Positions 8,322 through 20,294 of a stretch of 64,000 nt of DNA are shown piece after piece. Numbering within the stretch: position 1 is the stretch's first letter; each line of letters starts with the position of its first letter. Source of the stretch: G963704535 sp963704535 (GTDB lineage: Bacteria; Chloroflexota; Chloroflexia; Chloroflexales; Roseiflexaceae); assembly GCA_963704535.1 (NCBI GenBank), contig OY969916.1, positions 10,540,001-10,604,000 on the forward strand. Direction: 5' to 3'. The notes beneath the pieces are model-generated. The model was not told where the DNA came from. It searched no databases and saw only the letters and a list, made by a program, of their open reading frames with translations. The position numbers were made by a program, and so were the translations under genes.

Positions 8322-9247
8322 AGCGCTTGATTGTGGGGATCGTGCTGCTGGTTGCGCTGGCGCTTCCCATGCGTGCCCTGGCGCAAGACCGTGACGAGCC
8401 GCTGGTTGTCGGGCAGGGGCAGCATGTGACCGGCAGTATCGCGACGGTCGGGCAGGATATCCAGATTGATGGCGCCGTCGAAGGCGATGTGACGAGCTGG
8501 GAAGGCGATATCACCGTCGCGGGCTATGTGGGCGGCGATGTCGTCAGCTATGCGGGCCATGTGACGATCGCCGCAACAGGGCGCGTCGATGGCCATGTTC
8601 TGGTGCTTGGCAGCCAGCTTCAGCCCGACCAGCAAAAGTTGGTGGGCGGCCAGATCATCGAGGGTGGGGTCGGTGCGAACGCTGTAGCGAGCGTGCTGGG
8701 GATTCTGATGCCGACCTCCAACGCCGTACCCGGCGATTCTCCGGTCGGTCGTGGCCTGTTTGGGGCGGTGCTGGGGGTGCTGTCGCTGGCGTTCTGCATG
8801 TTGTGTATCGCGTTCTGGCCGCGCAGAACCGCCGCCGCCAGCCAGACGCTGCTCCGGTTCCCCGGCCGCGCGCTGCTGCTGGGCCTGACGACGACGCTGG
8901 CGCTGGCGCTGGCGTTGCTGCCGCTGATCGCGCTGCTGGCGGCCACGGTGATCGGCATACCGCTGATCGTCGTGCTGTTGCTGCTAGTGGAGGTGTCGTA
9001 TCTGTATGGGCTGGCCACGCTAGCGCGGGCGATCGGCGGGCGGCTGGGGGGCCAGCGCGGCCAGGCGACCGAGTTTAGCGAGGTGACGGTGGGGGGCGCG
9101 CTGGCGCTGGTGCTGCTGATCGCGGTCGTCGGCGCTGCGGCGCCGCTGTGGGGGGTGGCGCTGTTTCACCTGGTGGCCAGCCCAGGGCTCGGCGCGGCGA
9201 TCCTTAGCCGGGGTGGGCTGCTGGTGCCGGTGGCGGCGCGGGGGTAA
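8318..9247 (+). CDS. Bactofilin-like domain protein with membrane segments
   Basis: 309 residues from ATG 8318 (GGAG eight bases upstream; in-frame codons before it overlap the preceding gene). It has a signal peptide MKRLIVGIVLLVALALPMRALAQ. Repeated short strands then follow (GSIATVGQDIQIDGAVEGDVTSW, GDVVSYAGHVTIAATGRVDG), as in the polymer-forming/bactofilin-like beta-solenoid (PF04519). The C-terminal half has about four hydrophobic helices. It is probably an envelope-stress target of the sigma factor upstream. That proposed regulation is inference. Confidence 0.65.
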   Translation: MKRLIVGIVLLVALALPMRALAQDRDEPLVVGQGQHVTGSIATVGQDIQIDGAVEGDVTSWEGDITVAGYVGGDVVSYAGHVTIAATGRVDGHVLVLGSQLQPDQQKLVGGQIIEGGVGANAVASVLGILMPTSNAVPGDSPVGRGLFGAVLGVLSLAFCMLCIAFWPRRTAAASQTLLRFPGRALLLGLTTTLALALALLPLIALLAATVIGIPLIVVLLLLVEVSYLYGLATLARAIGGRLGGQRGQATEFSEVTVGGALALVLLIAVVGAAAPLWGVALFHLVASPGLGAAILSRGGLLVPVAARG

Positions 9248-9248
9248 G

Positions 9249-9360
9249 ATGACACGATGACACGATGACACGGTGACGTATCAGAGTTCTGTGGAGGGGC
9301 GGCCATGGAGGGGCGGCCATGGAGGGGCGGCCACGGAGGGGCGGCCACGGAGGGACCGCC
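9249..9360. repeat. Two short tandem repeats: ATGACACG x3 and 14-bp GGAGGGGCGGCCAT x4-5
   Basis: GATGACACGATGACACGATG-type repeats directly follow the bactofilin-like stop. A 14-bp unit GGAGGGGCGGCCAT/C is then repeated nearly five times at 9293-9360, flanked by inverted AGAGTTCT sequences. Nothing further is recognised in the remainder of the gap to sucB (9361-9481). Confidence 0.85.
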
Positions 9361-9481
9361 TTACAGAGTTCTACGGTAGGAACCAAGACAGCGCATGCCC
9401 GGTCGGGCTGCGTGTCTTGATGTTTTGCGCTGCTATGCAGATCGATGCCAGGGCATCACTCAAACCTCCCCGCATAAGGCG

Positions 9482-10774
9482 CTACCCCTCCAGCAGCAAT
9501 GCCTCGGGGTCCTCGACCAGCTCCTTGATGCGCACCAGGAAGCGCACCGCCTCGCTGCCGTCGACGATCCGGTGATCGTAGGAGAGCGCCACGTACATCA
9601 TCGGGCGGATCACGACCTGGCCGTTCAGCGCGATCGGACGCTCCTGGATCTTGTGCATGCCCAGGATGCCGACCTGCGGCGCGTTCAGGATCGGCGTCGA
9701 CATCAGCGAGCCGAAGACGCCGCCGTTGGTGATCGTGAAGGTGCCGCCCTGGAGATCGGCGAGGGTCAGCTTGCCGTCGCGGGCGCGCTTGGCCAGGTCG
9801 CCGATCTCGCGCTCGATCTCGGCGAAGCTCTTGCGGTCGGCGTCGCGCAGCACCGGCACCACCAGCCCTTCCTCGGTGCCGACGGCGATCCCGATGTCGT
9901 AGTAGTGCTTGACGATCAGCTCGTCGCCCTGGATCTCGGCGTTGAGCAGCGGGAAGGCCTTGAGCGCGCCGACAGCCGCCTTGCGTGAAGAACGACATAA
10001 AGCCGAGGCCGACGCCGTGGCGCTCCTTGAAGGCGTCTTTGCGGCGCTTGCGGATCTCCATCACCGCGCGTCATGTCGATCTCGTTGAAGGTCGTCAGCA
10101 TCGCGGCGGTGTGCTGCGCCTCGACCAGGCGCTGCGGCGATCGTCTGGCGGCGGCGCGACATGCGCATGCGCTCCTCACCGCGCGGAGTCCGGTGGTTCG
10201 GCGCCCGTTGTCCGTTGCGGGCTGTGGCGCTTTGGTAGCTTGTGGCGTTGGAGCTGGACTGCTGAGGCGGCGGGCTACTGGCAGACGGCGGACCACTGAC
10301 GATTTGGGCGACGTCGTCTTTGGTGATCCGCCCACCTGGGCCGCTGCCCTGGACGCGCTCGAATATCGACCCCCTGCTCGGCGGCCATACGGCGCGCCAC
10401 GGCGGGTCGCCGTCCGGCCGGCGTGGTCGTCTTCGGCGGCGGGCGCCTGAGGCTCCTTTGGCGGCGCGGCGGCCTCCTGGGGCGGCCGGGGCGGGCGCCT
10501 GCGCGCCGGCGCCGTCGGCGGCGCGGCCAGATGCGGCGCCATCGCCGAGCGTGGCGAGCACCTCGCCGATGCCGACGGTCTCGCCCTCGGCCTTGACGAT
10601 CCGCTCCAGCACCCCATCCTGCTCGGCTGTGACCTCGACATTGACCTTGTCGGTCTCCAGTTCGACCAGCGTCTCGCCGGCGGCGACGCGGTCGCCCTCG
10701 CGCTTCAGCCACTTGCCGACAGTCGCCTCGACGATCGACTCGCCGAGGGCTGGGACGCGAATTTCGACAGCCAT
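9482..10774 (-). CDS. sucB: 2-oxoglutarate dehydrogenase E2, dihydrolipoyl succinyltransferase (frameshifted)
   Basis: Transfers succinyl groups from lipoyl-lysine to CoA in the TCA cycle. Start ATG 10774. The lipoyl domain, residues 1-78, reads MAVEIRVPALGESIVEA and has the lipoylated lysine in LETDKVNVEV. An E3-binding domain (RMAAEQGVDI...GSGPGGRITKDDVAQ) and the catalytic domain (RMRMSRRRQTIA, FNEIDMT, KDAFKERHGVGLGFMSFF, GTFTITNGGVFGS, catalytic SYDHRIVDG) follow. Several single-base frame changes are needed between about 10450 and 9960. All motifs survive in order, which suggests indel errors. It lies directly downstream of sucA on the same strand. Confidence 0.88.
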
Positions 10775-10794
10775 TGTTTACTCCACCTAACTTA

Positions 10795-13652
<2,858 letters not shown>

Positions 13653-13686
13653 ACACTCCGACTCCCAATTGAACTTCTTTCACGTT

Positions 13687-13745
13687 CTCAGACCTGACAG
13701 GTCTGGCTCAGGCGCTTTCGATACCTTCCACAAGACCTGTCAAAC
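13687..13745. repeat. Inverted repeat with GACCTGTCA words
   Basis: CAGACCTGACAGGTCTGG at the left and AAGACCTGTCA at the right form nested palindromes upstream of sucA. This belongs to the stuttered-word palindrome type. Confidence 0.65.
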
Positions 13746-13778
13746 TCCCATGCCCGCAGTGGGCACAACCGCAGATGA

Positions 13779-13846
13779 AAATGTGGGTGGAGTTATTCTT
13801 GAGGGGCGACCCCCTCAAACTCCCCCTTTTTCACGCGAGGTCTGCG
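13779..13846. repeat. G-run/C-run hairpin repeat, reverse orientation
   Basis: AATGTGGGTGGAGTTATTC-TTGAGGGGCGACCCCCTCAA-ACTCCCCCTTTTTCAC. The 401-bp gap (13653-14053) between divergent sucA and the REC-ParA gene holds this and the preceding palindrome. No clear promoter was found for the plus-strand gene other than a possible TACAAT at 13982-13987. Confidence 0.8.
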
Positions 13847-14053
13847 CCTGGCCTTATTTGAAAAGTAGTGCGCATAGAGTATAGAGGAGGGGCGGGGGAC
13901 CGTCAAGTTTGGGCGATGATGTGATCCGTACTGATCGCTATTTGATCGCAATTTGGTACCCCATACATGCGGGCCTCTATCTACAATAAACCGGCGGGAC
14001 TGGAATAGCAGCGACGCGGTTTGGGTGGGGCAGGTATACATAAGGAGTTGTCT

Positions 14054-15211
14054 ATGACCAGAGGCATACATCCGCGCATCCTGATCGTCGACGATAGCCT
14101 CGTCATTACAGAGGTGCTGCATCAGCTGCTGACCGGCCAGGGCTATGATGTCGAGCGGGCGAACACCGGCGAGGAGGCATACGAACGTGCCGTGTGCCAG
14201 CCGCCCGACATGATCGTGAGCGATCTGGTGCTGCCGGGGATGGATGGGTACCAGCTCTGCCGGCGGCTGCGCCAGAACCCCGCCACCCGCTCGCTGCCGA
14301 TCCTGATGGTGACAGCGCAGGATGAAATTCAAGATAAAGTTGCCGGATTCGAGTCCGGCGTGGACGATTACCTGACCAAGCCGTTTGAGCCGGAGGAGCT
14401 AGTCTACCGGGTCAAAGGGCTTTTGGGACGCGCCAAGTCGCGCTCGCAAAGCGTGATGATGCCGGGCGAACGCGGGCGCACGATCGCCTTTTTTGGCGGC
14501 AAGGGCGGCGTCGGCAAGACCACGCTGGCCGTCAACCTGGCGGTGGCTATCCAGCGCCGGGCCGGCAAGCGCGTCGCGCTCTTCGACGCCGACTTCTGCT
14601 TTGGCGATGTGGGCGTACACCTGGGGCTACCGCAGGAGCGCAATGTGATCGATCTGATCAAATATATCAATGATCTGACGCCGGAGCTGGCCGACGATGT
14701 GTTGGCCACGCACGATTCCGGCGTCCGGGTGCTGCTGAACCCGGCCCGGCCCGAAGAGGCCGACCTGATCGACCCCGCGCATGTGCGCCGGCTGCTGCAC
14801 TTTCTGGCCGACCTGTACGACTACGTGGTCGTCGACTGCCAGCCGAGCTACGACGAGCGGATGCTGGTGGTGCTGGAGCAGGCCGACGAGATTCTGCTGG
14901 TGATCACGCCGGAGATCGGCCCGATCAAAAACACCAGCCACTTTCTCAACCTGGCGGCCAGGCTGGGGCTCGCGCTGGACAAAATCCATATCATCCTGAA
15001 CCGCGCCAATTCCGACGTCGGGATCGGCCTCGGCGAGATCGAGCGCACGCTGAAGCACCGGGTCGCCTATCAGATCGTCAGCGGCGGGCGGCCGGTCGTG
15101 GTCAGCGTCAATCGAGGGGCGCCGATCGTGCTTTCGCAGGGCGATCATCCGCTGGCGCAGCAGGTTATGCGGATGGCCGACCACATGATGAAACAAGCTG
15201 TGAAAGGGTAG
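14054..15211 (+). CDS. Response regulator receiver fused to ParA/MinD ATPase (CpaE/FlhG-like)
   Basis: 385 residues; start ATG 14054 follows AAGGAG at 6 bp. The REC domain spans 8-125, with the acidic pair DD at 13-14, phospho-acceptor Asp57 (SDLVLPGMDG) and Lys109 (TKPFEP). A short linker leads to a ParA/MinD-type ATPase, residues 140-385, with the deviant Walker A GGKGGVGKTT near 150, switch region DADFCFGDVG and YDYVVVDCQPS. The architecture matches CpaE-type proteins that place pili or other polar machinery. No pilus genes are in view, so the target is unknown. It is followed by another receiver protein, suggesting a shared phospho-signal. Confidence 0.88.
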   Translation: MTRGIHPRILIVDDSLVITEVLHQLLTGQGYDVERANTGEEAYERAVCQPPDMIVSDLVLPGMDGYQLCRRLRQNPATRSLPILMVTAQDEIQDKVAGFESGVDDYLTKPFEPEELVYRVKGLLGRAKSRSQSVMMPGERGRTIAFFGGKGGVGKTTLAVNLAVAIQRRAGKRVALFDADFCFGDVGVHLGLPQERNVIDLIKYINDLTPELADDVLATHDSGVRVLLNPARPEEADLIDPAHVRRLLHFLADLYDYVVVDCQPSYDERMLVVLEQADEILLVITPEIGPIKNTSHFLNLAARLGLALDKIHIILNRANSDVGIGLGEIERTLKHRVAYQIVSGGRPVVVSVNRGAPIVLSQGDHPLAQQVMRMADHMMKQAVKG

Positions 15212-15354
15212 TGCCGCCCAAATCGGCGCTGGAATGATTTTCTCCTTGACGTGGCGGGGTGGGTGAAGGAGGTCGCGCTTGAGCGGAGCATCTGAAAGCG
15301 ATATTATGACTTCTATTATCTTCCCAATTAACCCTCCTAGAGACGGGCATTGAC

Positions 15355-16617
15355 ATGCAAGACAACCGGCTGATCTACCTGGTGGAGGCCGATGGGGATC
15401 TGGCGCAGGATCTGGCGATACAGATCAGCCATTTCGGCTATGTGGTTCACGCGCTCGCCAGCTTGGAGGCGTTGGAGGAGGCGGCCGAGCATGACCGGCC
15501 GGCCGCGCTGATTTTCAGCAGTCTTACGCCGGCCGAGAGCCAGGCCAGCGCCGACCTGATCGCCAATTTCCGGCGGTTATGCGAGACGCAACTCCCGACA
15601 GTGTTTGTTTCCGAGCGCGGCGACCTGGAGTCGCGCTTGCGGGCGGTGCGCGCGGGCGGAGACGCCTATTTCACCACGCCCGTCGATATCGGCGCGCTGA
15701 TCGACAAGCTCGACGCGCTGACGGCGGCGCAGGCACAGGAGCCATATCGGATTCTGCTGATCGAGGATGGATCGATGCAGGCGGCCTATTACGCGGCGGC
15801 CCTGGAGCGGGCTGGCATGATGACTACGGTCGTCAATGACGCGATGTCCGTAATGCAGCCGCTGGTCGAGTTCCGACCGGACCTGATTCTAATGGACATG
15901 TATATGCCCGGCTGCGACGGGATGGACCTGGCGGCGGTGATTCGCCAGCAGGAGGACTTTGTCGGCATCCCGATCGTGTTTTTCTCCGCCGAGACCAACC
16001 TTGATCTCCAGCAGGAGGCGATTCGCCTGGGCGGCGACGACTTCCTGACCAAGCCGATCCAGCCGGACCTGCTGATCGTTTCCGTCAGCAGCCGGGTGCA
16101 GCGCTCGCGGACGCTGCGCTCATTGATGCTGCGAGACAGCCTGACCGGGCTGCTCAACCACACTGCGGTCAAAGAGCGGCTCCAGGTCGAGGTAGCCCGC
16201 GCGCGGCGCTGCGAGACCGTTTTGTCGCTGGCGGTGATCGATATCGACCATTTCAAATCGGTCAATGACACCTACGGGCATCCGGTCGGCGATCGGGTGC
16301 TGAAGAGCCTGGCCCGGCTGCTCCAGCAGCGTTTGCGGAAAACCGATGTGATCGGGCGGTACGGCGGCGAGGAGTTTGTTGTCATCTTGACCGGCACCGA
16401 TGGAGCATCGGCGTTCAGCGTCATGGATCGCATCCGCGATGGGCTGGCCCACATCCGCCAGCACGCCGGCTCGGCCGATTTTTCGGTGACCTTTAGCTGC
16501 GGTATTGCCAGCTTTCCCCAGTACCCAGACGGGGCGGTCCTGACGCAGGCCGCCGACCAGGCGCTGTACGAGGCCAAACGCGGCGGGCGCAATCGGGTGG
16601 TGCTGTCCAGCACATAA
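15355..16617 (+). CDS. Double-receiver diguanylate cyclase (REC-REC-GGDEF)
   Basis: 420 residues. The first receiver-like domain (6-125) lacks the acceptor Asp: the equivalent strand reads AALIFSSLTPAE, so it is probably a non-phosphorylated pseudo-receiver. The second (131-250) keeps LIED and Asp181 (LMDMYMPGCDG). The GGDEF domain follows (LRDSLTGLLNH...), with GGEEF at 337-341, so cyclic-di-GMP synthesis is expected. The RKTD motif five residues before it is an intact inhibitory I-site. Architecture resembles PleD. It likely works with the REC-ParA gene 143 bp upstream. Confidence 0.9.
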   Translation: MQDNRLIYLVEADGDLAQDLAIQISHFGYVVHALASLEALEEAAEHDRPAALIFSSLTPAESQASADLIANFRRLCETQLPTVFVSERGDLESRLRAVRAGGDAYFTTPVDIGALIDKLDALTAAQAQEPYRILLIEDGSMQAAYYAAALERAGMMTTVVNDAMSVMQPLVEFRPDLILMDMYMPGCDGMDLAAVIRQQEDFVGIPIVFFSAETNLDLQQEAIRLGGDDFLTKPIQPDLLIVSVSSRVQRSRTLRSLMLRDSLTGLLNHTAVKERLQVEVARARRCETVLSLAVIDIDHFKSVNDTYGHPVGDRVLKSLARLLQQRLRKTDVIGRYGGEEFVVILTGTDGASAFSVMDRIRDGLAHIRQHAGSADFSVTFSCGIASFPQYPDGAVLTQAADQALYEAKRGGRNRVVLSST

Positions 16618-16697
16618 AGCCGAGCCGAATAACCACCCTTCGATACGGCTGCGCCGGGGTATCCTCTGGGTCCAGGATGGAGTTATTCGGCTCGGCT
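16618..16697. terminator. Bidirectional terminator or cruciform between convergent genes
   Basis: Perfect 16-bp arms AGCCGAGCCGAATAAC (16618-16633) and its complement (16682-16697) enclose a smaller ATCCT...AGGAT hairpin. It starts in the last codon of the cyclase gene and ends 15 bp before the stop of the convergent Tat gene. Confidence 0.65.
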
Positions 16698-16711
16698 CAT
16701 CGGACTCGCCG

Positions 16712-17557
16712 TCACCCAACCTTGGCGATCGCGGCCATCGCATCCCAAAACATCTTCTCGTAGGCCTGGTAGAGTCGGGCCGAACGATGAATCTCGACCG
16801 GGTCGGCGCCGTGATCCAGGCCGTGCTGAATGATCTCCAGCGCTTCCTCCTCGAACGATGGGAGATTGGCGAAGTTGTCCAGGAAGACGGTATCAGTCGC
16901 GGAAAACCCGTACTTGGCCCGCAGCGCCGCGCTCATCACGCCACAGTTGTGCCCCCAGGCGGCGAAGTTCACCAGGATGCCGCACGTGATCGCCGCCGCC
17001 GACGCATAGACCGACTGCCAGGCCATAAAGGTTGGGTAGGTGAAGCCTTCCGGCGTGACCTCGTAGCGCTGGAGATCTTCCGCCGTCATGCCCAGCTTCC
17101 GCCCGAACACCGCAATCGCATCGAGCCCCGCGAACTCGCCCTGGAGGATGCCATTGAAGAAACTGCTGGCCTGGGGTAGATCGCCAAAGCGGTGGACCAT
17201 CTGGCCCATCGAGCGCAGGTCGCTGACGACGGTATGGTATTCGTGGCCGGGGAACGCCCTGAGCGCCTGGACGGATACCCGGCCTTTGCGTAGCGCCCGC
17301 AAATAGGGGTGATTCGTAATCTGCTGATCGATCTCGTGCAAGGCCTCCCGAATGGCGGCCACAAGCTCGGCGGCCGAGATCGGCGCCGCTTGCGCCTGGG
17401 CGCGCATTGAGCCGGCGACGAAGGGGCTGGCAGGCTGGGCGCCGGCCTGGCCCGCATGACTGGCGGCCATCAGCGCAACCCCGCCCACCGCCGCAGCGCA
17501 TCCCTTCATAAAATCTCGGCGTGAGGAGCTCGATTGCTGTTCACTGCTGGGTGACAT
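16712..17557 (-). CDS. Tat-exported TenA/heme-oxygenase-fold protein
   Basis: 281 residues from ATG 17557, preceded by an AGGAGGCAGGAG site; the in-frame codons further upstream cross into the IS end and are rejected. A twin-arginine signal SRRDFMKG is followed by a hydrophobic stretch and Ala-rich cleavage region. The mature part is all helical, with HPYLRALRKGRVSVQALRAF, GHEYHTVVSDLRSMGQM, ILQGEFAGLDAI and WGHNCGVMSAALRAKYGFS. This matches the TenA/PqqC/heme-oxygenase-like superfamily. Export by Tat is unusual for this superfamily and hints at a metal or cofactor-loaded enzyme. Substrate is unknown. An IS701 element sits directly upstream of its ribosome site. Confidence 0.7.
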   Translation of the reverse strand: MSPSSEQQSSSSRRDFMKGCAAAVGGVALMAASHAGQAGAQPASPFVAGSMRAQAQAAPISAAELVAAIREALHEIDQQITNHPYLRALRKGRVSVQALRAFPGHEYHTVVSDLRSMGQMVHRFGDLPQASSFFNGILQGEFAGLDAIAVFGRKLGMTAEDLQRYEVTPEGFTYPTFMAWQSVYASAAAITCGILVNFAAWGHNCGVMSAALRAKYGFSATDTVFLDNFANLPSFEEEALEIIQHGLDHGADPVEIHRSARLYQAYEKMFWDAMAAIAKVG

Positions 17558-17592
17558 CTCCTGCCTCCTCTTAGTACTACAACGAGACTTCG

Positions 17593-17601
17593 TGGTATCA
17601 T
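17593..17601 (+). promoter_or_regulatory. Extended -10 promoter of the IS transposase
   Basis: TGGTATCAT just inside the left inverted repeat, 34 bp before the transposase start. The same nonamer precedes the antiporter gene at 63090. Confidence 0.45.
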
Positions 17602-17635
17602 CCTCTCTCACTCAATTTGCCATTGGGAGGAGGGG

Positions 17636-19063
17636 ATGAAACATCTGGAAACGATTGCCACGGCGCCAGTTCTCGACCTGACGCCACAAGACATTGATGG
17701 TCTGCTGGATGAACTGAACAGCTATCATGCGATCTTCTCTCCATTGTTTAAGCGGCCTGAGCAGCGTGAATGGTCGCAAACCTATCTGCATGGCCTGCTG
17801 CTGGAGCTGCCGCGCAAGTCGATTGAGCCAATGATGTTGGCTTTGCGTGGGGCCGATCGGAATGCCATCAGGGCTATGCAGCAGTTTGTCAGTGAAGGTG
17901 CCTGGGATGATACTGCCATCCTGCACCGCTTGTGGTCGGAAATCGATGCCGATCTGGGCGACGATGACGGCGTGCTGCTTCTGGATGGCAGCGACTTTCC
18001 CAAGCAAGGTAGCGAGTCGGTAGGGGTCAAACGCCAGTACTGTGGACAACTCGGCAAGACCGCCAACTGTCAGGCTGGTGTGTTTCTGAGCCTATGCCTC
18101 TCAGCAAGGCTATACTTTGGTTGATCGCCGCCTGTACTTGCCCGAGGAATGGATCAGCGACCCCGCTTTTGCCGAGCGGCGAAAAGCCTGTCGGCTGCCA
18201 GACGAATTGACCTTTACGACCAAGCCATCTTTGGGCTGGGCCATGATTGAGGACGTAGTCCAAACCCAAACTCTGCGCTGCCGCTGGGTCGCTTGTGACG
18301 AAGGGTTTGGGCGCGATACCGCCCTGCTGGACAAGATCGCCCACGCGCACTTGTGGTACTTCGCTGAAGTGCCCCACGATACCCAAGTGTGGCTGGCGCG
18401 TCCAGATGTGGCGGTGCCAGAGTGGAGCGGACGTGGCCGCAAGCCGACACGCGAACGCCTGGTAGCAGGTTCGCCACCTCCACAGACGGTAGCTGCACTG
18501 GCTACCGCCTTGCCGAGTAGTGCCTGGTCGAAGCAACTGATCAAGGAGGGCAGTCAAGGGCCGCAAATGGCTGAGTTCGCGATTGTGCGCGTGATTGGTG
18601 TGCGTGATGGGCTGCCTGGCGAGGAGGTCTGGCTGGTGCTGCGGCGCAGCCTGACCGACGGGGAACTCAAGACCTATCTGTGCAATGCGCCCGCTGACAT
18701 ACCACTTGTGCGGCTGGCGCGGATGAGCGGGATGCGCTGGCCAATAGAGACGTGCTTCGAGACCGGTAAGCAGGAACTGGGGATGGGCGACTACGAAGTG
18801 CGCTCGTGGACGGGCTGGCATCATCATATGACACTGATGATTGTGGCGCAGGCGTTTTTGGTGCGGGTGCAGAAGCGCTTGAAAAAAACGCTCCGGCCCT
18901 GACGTTGCCGCAGGCGCAGTTCTTGGTCGCGTACGCCATCCCACGGCGCAGCTTTGATGCGGAGTGGGTGCTCTCCGTCTTGGCGTATTGGCAAGATGCG
19001 AATTATCGGGCATATCGTTCACATCGCAAACGGCGTTTGGCCAAACTCAATCAACGTGAGTGA
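17636..19063 (+). CDS. IS701-family DDE transposase, frameshifted
   Basis: Moves the surrounding element by a DDE mechanism. Start ATG 17636 follows GGAGGAGGGG. The N-terminal third contains VLLLDGSDFPKQG, the first catalytic Asp region, and QYCGQLGKTANCQAGVFL. An extra A near 18089 breaks the frame; without it the text reads GVFLAYASQQGYTLVDRRLYLPEEW, the normal family sequence. The centre has WVACDEGFG (second Asp) and the C-terminal region RWPIETCFETGKQELGMGDYEVRSW (Glu). A second break in an A7 run at 18884-18890 separates the last ~58 codons (APALTLPQAQFLVAYAIP). The copy may be inactive, or both breaks may be sequence errors. Confidence 0.85.
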
Positions 19064-19294
19064 TAAAGTCTCGTTGTAGTATTAGGACAATCCAATCATT
19101 GCCTGTCGTCATGACTCCGACCGATAGAGCGGATTAGAAACGGATCGCACGAAGCCTTCTCGGTTTCCGTGGTATCCGTTCAGTATCTGTTACATCCGTT
19201 GAAGTGTCGTTGCAGTAGTAGTGTAGTTCATTGGAGGAGGCAGCGGATCGGTCGTGGGAATGACCGCCGAATGGGACCTTTTTCTGTGGTCGGC

Positions 19295-20227
19295 CTACTC
19301 GTTGGGGACCTTCAACCCCTCCTTGGCCAGCAGCCGTCGGCCATCCTTGCTGATGATGAAGCCGTAGATCTCCTGGACCGCCCGCGGTGATCCCCGCTCA
19401 CGCGACCGCAGGATATGCCACTCCTGCTGGAGGTTCACGCCCGCCAGGTCGACCACCCCGATATCGCGACCGCGTGGCAGGCGCATCTGGGGGATAAAGG
19501 CCAGGCCGAGCCCCTCGCGCACCGCCTGGATCATCAGGGCGATCCCATCGGTCTCCAGCGCCACGGTCATATCGGCGGCGCCGATGCCGCGCCGGCGCAG
19601 CCCATCCTCGATGATGCGCCGGAGCGGGGTGCCGCCGCGCGGGAGGATCAGCGGCTGGTCGCGCAGCATGCCGGGCGGGACCTGCTCCTGCTGTAGGAAC
19701 GTATGCCCTCGCGGCGCCAGCAGCCCGATACGCTCGACCCCCAGCACCTGCGACTCCCACCCGCGCCGGCGCTGTTGCTCCTCGACCAGCAGGATCTGGG
19801 CGTGCTGAGTCGTCAGCCAATCGAGTAAGGTCTCCAGGGGCGCCATCGTCACCGTGACGGAGATCGCCGGGAAGCGGCCGCGAAAGCTTGTCAGCAGGGG
19901 CGGCAGCACCTGCTCGCCGCTCGATGGCGTGCAGCCGATCGTCACCCGCCCGCTGACCTGGCCACGCAACGCGCGGATATTTTCCTCGGCCCTGGTCGCC
20001 AGCGCCAGCATCTCGCGGGCCAACTCGATCAACTCCTCGCCAGCGTGGGTTGGCAGCATCTGCTGGCCGACCCGCCGAAAGAGCCGCACACTGTCGAGCT
20101 GGCTTTCCAGCATGCGGATATGCTGGCTGACCGCCGGCTGCGACATATGCAGGCGCTCGGCGGCGGCACTGTAGCTGCCCGCCTCGACCACCGCGAGGAA
20201 GGTTTGGAGATGGAGTGTGTTCAGCAT
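19295..20227 (-). CDS. LysR-family transcriptional regulator
   Basis: 310 residues from ATG 20227; codons upstream lie in a stuttered palindrome and are rejected. The N-terminal winged helix-turn-helix reads HLQTFLAVVEAGSYSAAAERLHMSQPAVSQHIRMLE (residues 5-40), typical of LysR. A periplasmic-binding-like effector domain (about 90-300) follows, including VTIGCTPSSGEQVLPPLL. The effector is unknown. The neighbouring minus-strand Ca2+/H+ antiporter is upstream of it (73 bp), which hints at possible co-regulation. The 5' palindrome ends 3 bp from the start codon and leaves no room for an ordinary ribosome site. Confidence 0.9.
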   Translation of the reverse strand: MLNTLHLQTFLAVVEAGSYSAAAERLHMSQPAVSQHIRMLESQLDSVRLFRRVGQQMLPTHAGEELIELAREMLALATRAEENIRALRGQVSGRVTIGCTPSSGEQVLPPLLTSFRGRFPAISVTVTMAPLETLLDWLTTQHAQILLVEEQQRRRGWESQVLGVERIGLLAPRGHTFLQQEQVPPGMLRDQPLILPRGGTPLRRIIEDGLRRRGIGAADMTVALETDGIALMIQAVREGLGLAFIPQMRLPRGRDIGVVDLAGVNLQQEWHILRSRERGSPRAVQEIYGFIISKDGRRLLAKEGLKVPNE

Positions 20228-20229
20228 GG

Positions 20230-20294
20230 GAGTGCAGAGTGCAGAGTGCAGAGTGCAGGGTTCCGCAGAACCCTGCACTCTGCACTCTGCACTC
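20230..20294. repeat. Stuttered-word palindrome of GAGTGCA heptamers
   Basis: GAGTGCA is repeated four times on the left, then GGGTTC-CGCA-GAACCC, then the complement TGCACTC three times. It sits exactly between the antiporter stop and the LysR start. Could act as terminator or attenuator. Confidence 0.9.

Larger units (their letters stand above)
17575..19081 (+). mobile_element. IS701-family insertion sequence (1507 bp) with TTAG target duplication
   Basis: Ends are perfect 16-bp inverted repeats: TACTACAACGAGACTT (17575-17590) and its complement (19066-19081). The 4-bp sequence TTAG flanks both sides (17571-17574 and 19082-19085), matching the YTAG target duplication known for IS701. It contains one transposase gene with two frame breaks. 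The left end lies 18 bp upstream of the Tat-protein start codon on the opposite strand. Confidence 0.92.

Noticed and set aside
9273..9575. Plus-strand frame over the 14-bp tandem repeat
   Set aside because: It runs from simple repeats into the antisense of sucB; no ribosome site or family pattern.
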